NCBI GenBank assembly: GCA_038502055.1
Contig: JAXRKN010000033.1
Span: 248,001 to 312,000, forward strand
Length of the DNA stretch: 64,000 nucleotides
Direction: 5' to 3'
From: Tanytarsus gracilentus
Taxonomy: Eukaryota > Arthropoda > Insecta > Diptera > Chironomidae
Shown: positions 25,401 through 37,442 of the stretch, one piece after another
How the letters are laid out: every line of letters starts with the position of its first letter
Numbering within the stretch: position 1 is the first letter of the stretch
Notes under the pieces: generated by a model
The model's database searches: none
What the model was told of the DNA's origin: nothing
What the model saw: only the letters and a program-made list of their open reading frames with translations
Program-made: the position numbers and the translations under genes

Positions 25401-26989
25401 CCCAATATTCAATGACATCCGATGACAATAAACTATTATCTCGATATTCACAAAGCCAAATATCCTTTTCTCCATCCAACACTAATTGCTTCTCGATAAT
25501 TTTGGACGTTTGTGCATTCGCTTTCAATGGATTGATGTAAATCCACGCATCGGTAATTCGTAGTGCATCGTCTATAAGTTTTCAATGAATTTCAATGTAC
25601 ATTATGGAAATGAATGAAATCCAAACCTTCAATTGAAAATTCAATTGCGTTTGTGGATGTAAATCGCAAATTTACTTTCGGGTTTGAACTTTTGGTGAAA
25701 AAAACTGGATTGATTTTTGCTTTAGGGGTTACCATGAGTTTTAATGGACTTTCATCAGGTGGTGTGAGATCTTGGTTAGTTTTATTAGTTAAAAAATATA
25801 CAGAGAATCTACAATTTTCTACAATCTTCTCACCCTCAATTCGAATAACCTCAGATGAATAAAATCCAACACTGTTTTTCTCAACGAACATCCAGTACTC
25901 AATAACATCCGATGCCACTAAACCACTATCTCTAAATTCACACTTCCACTCCCCCTTCTCTTCATCCCTCTCCAACTGTCTCTCGACAATTTTCCTATTT
26001 TTCGTCATAAAATTTATAAAAATCCAAGCATCAGTTAAGCGTTCAGCATCCTCTGCAAATATTTTCGATAAAACATTTTCTCGACATAGTTCAAAAATAT
26101 TTTCTCAAACCTTCGACGGTGAATTCAATAGCATTGGAACCCATTAACCTCACATTCACCTTCGGAGTAGTGCTTTGTGTCAAAAATGTGGGATTAATTT
26201 TTGTCTTCATCATTGTCGCCTCCCCATCGTCACTCAGTGAATTTAATGGAGAAAGATCTTTTTTTAGTGGGAGTTGGAGGGTGGAAAAGGTTAAAATAAA
26301 ATTTATTTATCTCAGCATAAAATGGAGGTCATTCATAATTAAAGTGAGATTTACGATGAAGAATAATTTTTTCATATCGCGATATATCGAGTAAATTCAA
26401 ATTCCAGGAGTTCCATTAAAATTCATTAAAAAAAAACCTGCAACCTCACTCACCCTCAATGTTGACAATCATTTGATCGGAAAAGTATCCCAAGCCATAA
26501 TGCTCAACAAAATACCAATATTCAATGCTCTCATCCGAATTGAAAATGACATTAGGAATTTCATAAATCCACAATCCACTCTCATCGTCTCGAATTAATT
26601 CACTCTCGAAAATTTTCGATTTATTCACAATGTCCTTTGAAGCGAATATGAAAATTTTAGCATTACTGAAGATATCTCCGGAGCTCCTTTCTTCTTCATG
26701 TTCATTCGGTGTCGAATGAGTTGAGTGATGGAAGGTTGATAGAGCGAGGAGAGAGAGAGGAAAACATGAAAAAGAGAATTAAATGAAATTAAGCAATCCT
26801 CCAATGAACTCGAGAGTCTTGTCAACATCAAAAAAGCGTAATTTTTGGTTGGGTAAAAGGCAAACCTTGTAGAGAAAATTGAATTCCACTCGATTTTGAA
26901 AGTTTAACGCTGACTTCTGGGATGGAAAATCCGCAAACAACTGAGGCGTGTATAATTACGTAAATTAGATGTATCAGAGAGCACTTCAT
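22407..26989 (-). CDS. beta-1,3-glucan recognition protein (GNBP) with four CBM39 domains
   Basis: Thirteen exons on the minus strand: 26989-26866, 26693-26454, 26257-26111, 26052-25834, 25770-25627, 25571-25344, 25245-24769, 24474-24033, 23703-23534, 23392-23217, 23139-22948, 22749-22641 and 22510-22407. Phases agree throughout; 923 aa. A signal peptide (MKCSLIHLIYVIIHASVVCG) leads into four CBM39-type beta-glucan-binding modules at about 22-121, 150-243, 274-367 and 415-526. Each keeps the family's closing motif, as in IEYWIYAEKSNLGYF. A Thr/Ser/Pro linker (about 527-573) joins them to a GH16-like domain (about 577-923) containing CEASVSTVNGKSVGC, ILPPVTSS, FKYGRVETRV, GSRVYAGA and final VDYIKIYAV. 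The catalytic E-I-D-x-x-E of active glucanases is absent, so it is probably a recognition protein, acting in hemolymph or gut upstream of Toll or melanisation. Family members usually carry one CBM39. The exon 2 acceptor has in-frame alternatives. Confidence 0.93.
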
Positions 26990-29900
26990 TTTAATTTTTA
27001 ATTCCTCTCCTACAGACGATTATCAACGTCTCACTGCTCCGAGCCGATAATTTCTATACTAACTGAGCCAAACATAATATTTTGATTTTCTTTTAAGCTC
27101 ACATTGCTCTCTCGCTCGATGAGCATAATGAGAAATTATTCAATCGTCTTCTTTTTTTATTGAGCAGGAAAAAAATATTAATCAAAGTTCTTTTGAGGGT
27201 TTCTCTCAATAAATTTTGCAGTCGTGTATTTTTATTGGAAAAGCATTATTGGGAATTATGAGCTCGAATATTGAAAATTATTTAACGAAAATTTTAAAAT
27301 TCACTATTTTAACGGCAATAAAAATTTTTAAAAATAAAAAATAAAACAACGCTCGAATATCCCACAAAATCCACTTGTGTGCTATCACAACTCACTACTT
27401 TTTTGTGAATATGTGTAGAAATGAACTTTTATTGCTTATTTGCTCGAATGGTTTGCTCTCATACAAAATATATATAAAATGCAATGCTTCGTCATGAATG
27501 AACATTGAATTATGAGTTGATCGAATGTGAATGAAATAAACACATAATATTGCCTCACTGTCTATGAATGCTAAATTTTCTCTCTCTCAATTTTTTTTAT
27601 TTCATATTTTTCATGTGAAGGCTTGAAGGCACCCCTTGAGTTGAAAGCAAAATGGGAAGAGCAAGTGAACAGGAAAAAATTGGGCACATTTATTTATTGA
27701 AATGAAAATTTTATGAGCTTTTTTTCGAACATATACGAAGATCCTGATGACAACAAGGCGCGTGTGAGGAAATATATTGGTGAGCATTATTGAAAAGGTC
27801 TGAAATTGGAGTCAATATATGAGAAATCTATAAGTCTCGAATATATTACTGATACTTCCTTCCTTATATGAGGGTGAAGTTATAATTTGATTATACAAAA
27901 AAATTCAAGCAAGGCAGGGATGTTAAAAGTTAGTCAGTTGTAAAATTTAATCGTAAGATTTAAAAATTTAATCCACCGATTTAAAAATAAATCTACAAAT
28001 TTTTAAAAAGCTAAGTATTTTTCTATAAATTTCTACATTCCCAACTCTGTCAATTTACTTCGACACTTTTGATACATCCCAAAAATTTATTCTTCCGCTC
28101 AGCTAGTTTTCTAGGATCGCACATAAGCCGATCTCTCATAACAAGGGTTGGGATGGTTTAAAAGGCATTAAAATATTTAATTTAACACTCACATACACAC
28201 TTACTGCGAAAATCATAAAACATAAAAATTCATTTTTGCCACAAAATTGCAAGAAAAGGGTTCTTTGACGTTCGTTATTATACTTTTTTTTTGGGAGGGC
28301 TTAAGGCACATAACTTTGACTTTGTGAATCGACAGCGACAATGAAGAAGCAAAAAGGATGAAATTTGAAAGTTGAAGAAGAAAATTGTCTCGAGCTTTCT
28401 TTTGGTAATCTTGAAAATATAAAATATTAACCCTCAGCTAATGGATCTTTGGCTTTTTATTATAAGATGTATGGCTTTTGCTTTTGACTTTGCCAACAGC
28501 ACAAAACACCAAAATTCCATTCTCGAAAAACCCTTTTTCATGCAAAACTATTTCATCTCTCGACTCCTCTGACAAAGTACGAATAACTTTTAATAATTGA
28601 TCAAGCTCCTGTAAGCTAACAAACAAACGTCTTTTGCCTCTTATGTGTAGGAGAAAAGATGAAAATTCTTTCAGAGCTAACGAAGATAAAAGTTCAAGAC
28701 CACAAGATGTTGTTGTTCTTTTCATGAAAAGCACTCTCTGTATTTTATTTCATGATCCATGATGAAAATTCCTACGCAAAAAAGGGCAGAGAGAGAAAAT
28801 TTTTCTTATCTTGGCTGCTCCATTCAATCTCTAAGCACCCTCGAGAGAGAGAGAGAGTAAAATTGAAAAATTTAATAAAATAGCTCTAATTAAAGATCTT
28901 CTTCAAACACTCAGGCATACACAAGAACTTAATGGAATTAAATGTATAACGTGTATGATAGCATTAAGAAATTTTCTTGGTATTTTCATCAAGTGCTTTC
29001 CTTTCATCTTCCATCATCAATTTTCTAACGAAATTATCATGAGAGCACTTTTTCTATTTAATTACTGTCTTAACCATCTTCCCACTTAATAATTGGCATG
29101 TGAAGGCGCATGGATTAAACACTTTGTGAAGTTTGTTTCAATGTCATAAAAATTATGAACGTTAATTGAAATTTGATTATTTTGCAACCGTTAGATTTTA
29201 AAAAATTTAATTTGTATTTTTGAAATTAATTCAAACACTTTAAAAAATTTAATATCATTTTTAGTAGAAAATCTTAATACCTCAAAACATCGAACCGTCT
29301 TTTCGTTGTTTTTTTCGGGTCCAAACAATTCTTCTTGTTATTTCTAAAAATTTTCATGAGCATCTCTCGAAAGATCATTTTGGATGAAGAAATATTTTTC
29401 ACCCTTTTCTCTGCATCACCAGAGTGATGTAATTGGATGAAAATTTCTTCATTATAAAATAAAGCGTGATGCGTAAACAATATCCCTTTTTGCCTCTCTG
29501 CCAACATTGAGTTCTAGAGAGCTGAATCTGGTTAACAAATTATTATTATTAATTAAGAAACAATGGGCATAGAGACGCGCTATGAGAGCATCGTGCAGTA
29601 ATGAAATTTTCTTTTTATTACACCAGACAAACGTCGGGAAAATTATGATGAAACAAATGCTGCTATTATGAATCCTAATTGAGTGCGCGTAAGATAGAAC
29701 TCGGAGGAGAGATGGAGAATTTAAAATAAGTTAAGCCCCTCATAATCCTCAATTTAATCCTTTTTGCATTATATATAACATCATAACACCAGCAGCAAGC
29801 AGAGGATTTTGCAATATCGACGCCAGTTGATGGAAGAAAAGTTTTAAAATATGATAAATTTTCTGTCTAAGAAATCTTTAAAATTATATCAGGTCATGAA

Positions 29901-30235
29901 CGGATATTGCTAAGATGCCTATCTGTCAATACTAATGAGTTCGTCAAAGTTTTAAAAGCTCCCGAAAAAAGGACATTTTAATTAAAATTAATTGAATTAA
30001 TATCAATAGCTAACTTCCTTTCTCGAGAACGGTTTCGAAAGTAGAAGAAGAAAATTTAGATCATCAGCTTAAGAATTTGAAATAACGTAATGAGTTAAAT
30101 TTTTCTAGACTCTGTTAACCATTAAAAATGCGTTTTAACTCCCTGTTAAAACCCTGTAAATTTTTTCTTGCCTCAAACTTTTATTTGACTTTGGAGATTT
30201 TGTAAAAAACTTTTTCACTCTAAGACTTGAAAATT
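26990..30235. other. intergenic, no supported gene
   Basis: AT-rich; the ORFs at 28438-28734 and 29274-29507 (minus) have no recognisable motif or splice context. The upstream flank of the GNBP gene lies at its left end. Confidence 0.5.
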
Positions 30236-30243
30236 GTTGGAGC

Positions 30244-31328
30244 CAGGGGGTGAGAAGCTCGCAGGTACTCGCAGGTACTCAGTACCTGCAGGTATTTTGC
30301 AGGTACTGAGTACCTGCAATTTTTTTAAATTTCATTCAAAATTTTGTTAAAAATCTTTAAGAATTAAACTTAATTAACGTTTCAATTTATTTTTTTAACT
30401 ATTCTTGAGTTGAGAATTAAAAAAAAAAACATTTTTTCAACTATTGAAAGACTCTTTTAAAAAATTGTCACCTCTGTTAAACTCTTATCGTGTTACATGT
30501 GGCTGAAGCGATGGAAAAGCGATTTTTCTTTAAAAATTTTCACCAACATGATTCAATTTTTGATTTTAAATGAAAGAATTAATAGTGTTTTACTAATGTA
30601 AAAAAAAATTTGTAAGGAATTTAAATTTAACGAATTTTTTTTTGCTTTCTAAAAAACACCATTAAATGTTTCATTTAAAATATAACAATTGAACATGTTG
30701 ATGGAAAATTTTAAGGAAAATTCGATTGATCTGAAAATTTTCAATCTAATATTGCAATTTTTGATCTCTGTCTTCAGCCTTTTAAAGTGTTGAGAAATGC
30801 TTAAATAAATTTAACTTTGTCGATTATAGATTATATTTATATTATAGATTTATATTAAATGAAACATTTAATGATGTTTTACAGGATGCAAAAAAAATTC
30901 GTTAAAAAAAATTTAAATTCCTTACAAAAATTGAAAGTGAAAAATTATTTTTTTTAATAAAATGAATTAAATTTTTACAAAATTTTTTTGCATAATGTAA
31001 AACAGTATGAATTCTTTCATTTAAAATTAAAAATTAAATCATGTTGGTGAAATTTTTTAAAGAAAAATCGCTTTTCCTAAAAAACGTACTAGTTTTTGAT
31101 CTCTGTCTTCAGACTATAGTTAACTTTCAGTATTTTTGGCTGAAAAAAATAATAAAAAGTTTTAAAATACGCAAAAAAAAGTTATTTTCTCAAGTTGTCA
31201 GTACCTGCAGGTACTGAAATCCCTGCAGGTATTGCAGGTACTGGTACCTGCAGGTACTGAAATCCCTGCAGGTATTGCAGGTACTGGTACCTGCAGGTAC
31301 TCAGTACCTGCGAGTTTCTCACCCCCTG
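30244..31328. mobile_element. hAT-type non-autonomous element with 8-bp target duplication
   Basis: The left end is CAGGGGGTGAGAAGCTCGCA and the right end reads CAGGGGGTGAGAAACTCGCA on the other strand (25 of the first 26 bases match). A perfect 8-bp duplication GTTGGAGC flanks it (30236-30243 and 31329-31336). The CAGGG terminus and 8-bp duplication are typical of hAT transposons. Subterminal blocks are made of GCAGGTACT/AGTACCTGC palindromes, repeated several times at each end. The inner arms are also inverted copies of each other (for example AAGGAATTTAAATTT near 30620 and AAATTTAAATTCCTT near 30915). No transposase ORF is present in its 1085 bp. Confidence 0.9.
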
Positions 31329-31336
31329 GTTGGAGC

Positions 31337-34300
31337 TTAAAAATTTTCTCTTCCTTCATCATGCTTCAATTTAATTTTAATTAAACGCAAGACAAAAATA
31401 AAATCGACCTTGCCTACAAAACAGCTTCAGAGGAGACATTTAAAAAATTTAAAATTTTTATCTTAAACCGTAAAAACCGGAAGAGATAAAATGCGAGAGA
31501 AAAAAATATCAATTTTTACTTTTTGTTGTCCCATTGTGGTGTCACATAAAATTTTGTCATAAACAAATAAGAAATGCTCCCTCGGGGATGCCGAAACGCG
31601 AACACTTGAAGTTAAAAAAGTAAAACAATTTTTTCGTTATTTTGCGTTTGAAAATTTATTTTTTCTTAACTTTGTGAAAGCATGTGAATGAGTCTTTTTG
31701 TGCTGTGTCGGGGGATGAAAATTTATGTTTTTTTTCTGGTTGAAATTTAGGTTACTGAAATTGAGGATGCTGAATTAGCAAATTTAAAATAATTCATGAT
31801 TTTTTATTAAATTAAAAGGTTTTTCAATTTAAAGCAAAAACTGCACAAAAAGTTTTGAAAAATTCAAGAAAATTTCATTTCCATCCCTTGCACCAACTAT
31901 TAATGCAGCACAGCGGAAATGAGGATCCTCGTGAGCACTAATTATGAGAAACATACTTTAAACAGTCATCATAATGCGCTTGGTAATGGAAAAGAAAGCA
32001 CAAGAAGATAGAAGGAAGCACTTTGAAAACTATTCACGATGATGAAAGCAAAAGAGGCGTCGAGTGTGTACATTTCATACATGTGAAGTGGAGAAAAAAA
32101 GGCGAGATGAGATGAAAGTGGAGGGAAACTATAATGACGACGGTGTAAGGATAATGAATGATGATGTAACAGTAAAGTCTGCAGCTCCCGCCACTTTTGC
32201 CTTGAAACTCTAATTGCTTCTCCTCATCTCGCTCATAACAATTAGAATGCATGAAAATTTAGCATTGCATGATAAGCTTTAACGCGAAAATTTTCATCCA
32301 TATGGGATGTGCATGCTCTGTGTGTCTCACACATTATGTTCAGCATCCTCTTTTGAGTTGTTACACTCATTGTGAAAATGAATAATGAAACTCATTTGGA
32401 ACAAAGACAATTAAAATTATTGCACGCTACACTTCAGCTTCATCCGAGTTGAGAGCGAGAAGTGTTTCTTGTTCTAAATTGCATCCACAGCTTGATGATG
32501 ATAAAAAAGAAAAAGAAGAGTGAGATTTTTTCACATCACAAAAAAGGGAAAATAATTGAAACAAGCATGGATTTACAGTAATGTACAGCAACATTCTAAA
32601 ACCATTTGAGTGTGTAAATTGTGATGAGAAAAAGAAGACAATTAACAAATGATTCATGATGGAGCATTTAAAGAGGGAACAGTGTGTTACCATTAAATGT
32701 TGCCGTATAAATTTAAAGAGAAGTTTAAAACATAAAAACTTTTAATTGATGGATGAAGAAAAAGTTTGAAATTATGAAGGGATGAGGGTATTAAAAAATT
32801 AATAAATTTCAGATTTTTAAATAATTTGTTTTAAAATTCAAAAATGATCCAATTGTATTCCGGTTGGATTTAAAAAAAACATTTTTATTCGAGTGGATTT
32901 AAAAATTCAATTTAATCCAGCTGGATTAAATTAATAACAATTTAAGTCCACATTTCTTGCCCCTCTAAATTACCAATTAAAATGTGCCCGTTATGATCTG
33001 AAGTTTTTAATTTATGTCCCCAACATTTCTCATCTCCCCACTGACCTTCTAGTGTTCACCATAAATTTCATAGTGCAGTGATGCGAGCGAGAAAACTTAA
33101 TCTTAATTAAAATAGCAGCACAAAGAAATTATCCTTTTGGTTTTAATGCACCATTCACCAACCGCAGAAGCCACTCTGCAATCTGGTCATTTTTCAAAAT
33201 GAGACGAGAAAAATTATCCCAGTCATGAGTTCAATGCTGCTCGTTAAAGGTTTTTAGTTGTTGCATTTTCTTCCTCACTGGGTGACGATGAATGAAAATG
33301 AAAAGAAATAAAAATGTTAAATCTGCTTTCTCCTCCCTCACATATTGCAATTTTTCCTTTCACCCTCAGCTCGAAATGCACACTTAATGAATTCGAGCGC
33401 AGACTAAAAAAACGAGAGATAAAGGATGCAAGCTCGAAAATGTTTAGGAAAAATAAATTTTCTCTTATTGCGCTAAAAATAGTTGAGGGTAGTAAATTGC
33501 ATCACATCGCATGATATGTCAGCCAATGGAGAAAGAAAATGGGGAGCATGATATTAATAGCGATGCATTTATACATGTGCACCACATAATGTATCGAACT
33601 TTAAGACTTTCTTCTCTATCTATGCTGTCGTTAATCTTCGGTGCTTATTTAAAAATGTTTATATAGAAATTGGATGATGTGGATTTAAAAAATTACACAG
33701 GAAATTATTGAAACTTTTCTTGCAGCTAAATTTAGATTTCATTACAATGAAGTTAAAAATATAAAATTTCAGAGGTAAAAATTCTTTCGTCTATTCAGCT
33801 TCATAAATAGCAATAAAATCTCATTTTTATTAAATTTTAAATCCGCTTGCCACAGAATCCATACAATGCCTCTTTTAAGCCCAAAAATAATTTTTTTATG
33901 TGTATTGAATGAAACGCGCTAAAAAAAGATAAAAAGTCGAGAGAGAGTGTGGAGAGAATTCAATACATACACATAGCATTAAGAGCTTCTTTAAAACCCC
34001 ATTTCATGGTGAAGAAAAAGGAAGATAAAACGTCATGATATTGTGGATGATGATCTGAGGGTTTTACCCGCTTTCGTTCTTCTCTTATTGTCGAGAGTTG
34101 TCTGACCGTACATACATATACATGCTTTCGTAATAAGAAAGGGATTATTGATTTTTTTCCGCTCATCCTCCCGCCCTCTTGCCCCGATGCTATTCTTTAT
34201 CACTTTATGTGCTCCAATGATGATGATGATGGTGATAATAATAATAATACAATAATCATAATTTCAGAGCTCGAGAGATCATTCCATCGCATGCTACACA

Positions 34301-37155
34301 CACACAATATTGTGTACAGATGTAATGCTTCGTATTCTTCCTCCTTCGCACATTCATTTTTCGTTGACTGAGTGCAGCTCGACTCACTTCATCACACAAT
34401 GGACGGTTTATATTTTTATATATCTTAACCACTCATCATAAGCCATAAACACATTGTAATATTTTCCTTTTTCCTCTTCACTCTGTTGTGTACTTTCACA
34501 TTTTTTTCCTATTCATATTCCGTGAACGACGGCTTTTTTCTCGCTCAACATTGAACGCAGTGGGAGACAAAAGTTGATATGAATATTAAAAGTGAGAATT
34601 GAATTTTTGAAATAGAAAAAGTGTATCATGGAACGTGTACAATGAAGTGGGAAACATTTTGATTATTTTTGTCGTAAAAATTTTTCAAAACTTTTTTTGA
34701 CCTTTCAAAAAGCTAAAATTAACTAAACTTCTGAAAAGCCCTACATTGATTTTTAAAAAACTTTTTCTTAAATTTTTTAAAGCTTTGAAAATTTTTCGAC
34801 TTGAAATTTAATAAAAAAACATTTTTAAGGAAATCTTTATAATATTTTTTAAAATATCTAAAGGTACTTTATATTCTCGAGAGGTTAAACTAATTTTATC
34901 GACTCTACTTCCACTCTTTTATGAAAATGTGCATGGCAACAAAAAAAGTATGGAATTCAATAGAATTTTCATATATGAATATCGAGCAGTAAAGTGAAGC
35001 ACATCGCCCATAAATGTGTTACACTTATTATTTTTATGCTCGAATATATATAAAAAAGTGACATTTACTTTTGAAAAGCACTCTCTCACTCGCATCCACA
35101 CACATATAGGAGGTTCCATCTCGTTGCTGCCTTCATGCACGAAGAATGTCTTTTGAGACGTCGAAAGAATATAAATCAGGAAGTGAAAACGCACATTTTT
35201 GCACGACTTTTCACATGTTGACGAGCTGCTGAATATAATGTCTTCCCGCAGCGAAATTCAACAATAGATGAGGATAAGAAGAAGAAGAGTCGGGGATGCG
35301 TCATAAATTCTCTCCATTTCTTCTCCGCTCTTTTGGAAAAAATCGTTGATAAAATTTTTACAATTCTTCCCCGTCGCATTCCTTTTTATTTTTATTTTTC
35401 TGGCGCACACATAACCACATTTATGTACAATAGAAGAAAACAGCAATGAAAAACTTGAGAAGAGAAAGTTTCTGCTCAATCATGTTCATTGATTCCGGAA
35501 GCATATTATTAAATAACATTTAAATTATGATAAATTATAAAGTTGATGGAGTCTTCGAGGAAGAAGACGAACACTGGAGAAGTTTTTCATCATCGAGAAG
35601 GGTTACGCCATGTGAGTTTGCTGATGAGATTTTTAAGAAGCTTAAAAAGTCTTGAAAGTACTTGAGGCTTTAGTTGAAAAGTTAATGTTCAAGGGCTTTG
35701 TGGATGACGGCAAGAGATTTTTAATGAAATATTCTTCGAGAGTTTTTATTTATTTTAAAAATCAATTTTAAAGCTTGATTAAAAATCAAGGGTTCGACAC
35801 TTTTGTCAACTTGCCATTTCCCTCTAAAATATTTTTCATCTCATTTCACTTTTTTTTTGGATGAAAGCAAAACTTTTTCTCCATCTTCCAAAAAATTTTC
35901 GTGCTGCCATTAATTTTCGTTTATTTCTCTCCAGTGCAAAAAAAATATTCGAGAGAGAATGCGAGTGCAGTCATTGAGATGAAAGACAAAGTTGGAAATG
36001 AATCATGCAATAAATGTGTAATTTTCGAGCAATGATGACAGTCGAAATGACAATTTGACTTGAATAACATAAATTTTCACTCAAACTTCAAACCACCCTA
36101 AAATTCTCGAATTAAAAGATTTTAAAGCATGGCACGATGATAATGACAAGTGAACACAAAAGATGAGGTTTTATTCATCTGCCATATGCTAACGCTGCTG
36201 AGATTCGTGTGCTAATTTTATGGCGACGCTCTCACTTCTCTTGTCAATTGTCAAACAATAAGAAAAGTAAGGAATAAAATTTTATGATGCGTCGCTTTTT
36301 CACCGTGCGCTTTTCTTTCTTTTCGTCGCGTGCGTCTTTTATGCATTTAAATGTCTCTTCAAGATGCCTTTTTAATTTCTTTATATCACAATTGCTATCC
36401 AAGCGGCTGTGAGAGAAAAACGACAAGGTTATCTTTTATTTAATAACATTTCATGTGATAATAAAAACGACGACATTACGATTGTAATATTGCGACAAAA
36501 ATGGCAGTTAAGTTTAAATTATACAATCGGCATTATTTCCACAAAATTTAATTTTATTATTAGATTTCTCTCTTCTCTTTTGCTACAATCTCGTGAATTT
36601 GCGCCAGGACTCATAAAAATCCGTGAGGCTCATAAAATGAAATTTTTTTGGGTCCTTTGTGCAATTTTCTCTCTTTCTTACAGCGATTGACAATTTAATA
36701 AATTTTTCCCCTCGACATAATCGTTATGTCCCATAAAATGCTTCAAAAATTCATAAGGATATAAAAAAATAATATTGTGACAAGGTAATGACGTGCTATT
36801 AATTTTAAGTGAAATATGTGATTTTAAAGGTTCGGTATTGGATGGTCAGTCCGGTATTGGAGTTTTAAAATAATTCTAAACATTTTTAATTGTTGGAATT
36901 TTTAATAAACTTTATAGTGTTGTGAAAATTAGTCAAAAATGCAAAATTATTATTTTTTCAATTGAGAAATAAAAATTGAACCTGATTACACTTAAAAATC
37001 TTAAAGCTTCTCTTTTAAAAAGATGAAAAAGCTTAAAAGTTTCAAAATATTTTGTAAGCATGTTTCATTTTCAAATCACCGTGGATGGCCATTATTAAAA
37101 CTTGAAGCTTAATTAATTAAGCTTTTTATAAAGTTTTCTGACATTGAAGAATTAT
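31337..37155. other. intergenic, no supported gene
   Basis: Contains only short unsupported ORFs and small simple repeats (for example GAT/AAT runs near 34215-34250). No homology or splice pattern is visible. Confidence 0.5.
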
Positions 37156-37377
37156 TTATGTCTTAGTTTTCCTTTTGAACCATAATTGGTATAAATATTT
37201 TTCACCATCGTTGTTTTCTTCTAAGAAATACCCGATCCACCTTTCGTCGTGAAGCTGTAAAAAACCATATACAAATCCGAAATGAATCATGATTAAAATT
37301 GCGGTATAAATGATTATGATGGAAAGGTGGATGATCCTTCTTGGAAAATATTCTCCAACTCCACGCTTATAAATCAC
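37156..37377 (-). CDS. possible exon of a small single-pass membrane protein
   Basis: An open frame that starts without an ATG (first codon GTG), just past the likely poly(A) site of the asparagine synthetase gene. It encodes a basic stretch, a hydrophobic helix (HLSIIIIYTAILIMIHFGF) and a charged tail containing LHDERWIGYF and ends KRKTKT. The tail looks protein-like, but I do not recognise it and no upstream exon was found. It may be a terminal exon or chance. Confidence 0.25.
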   Translation of the reverse strand: MIYKRGVGEYFPRRIIHLSIIIIYTAILIMIHFGFVYGFLQLHDERWIGYFLEENNDGEKYLYQLWFKRKTKT

Positions 37378-37394
37378 TTTTTTGATTATGCAAA

Positions 37395-37408
37395 TTTATT
37401 TCTTTATT
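37395..37408 (-). promoter_or_regulatory. two AATAAA poly(A) signals of asparagine synthetase
   Basis: Minus-strand AATAAA occurs at 37408-37403 and 37400-37395, 35-48 nt after the stop. Confidence 0.6.
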
Positions 37409-37442
37409 AAATTTTCGAAAGAGTAAAATTAAAAATATCTGT

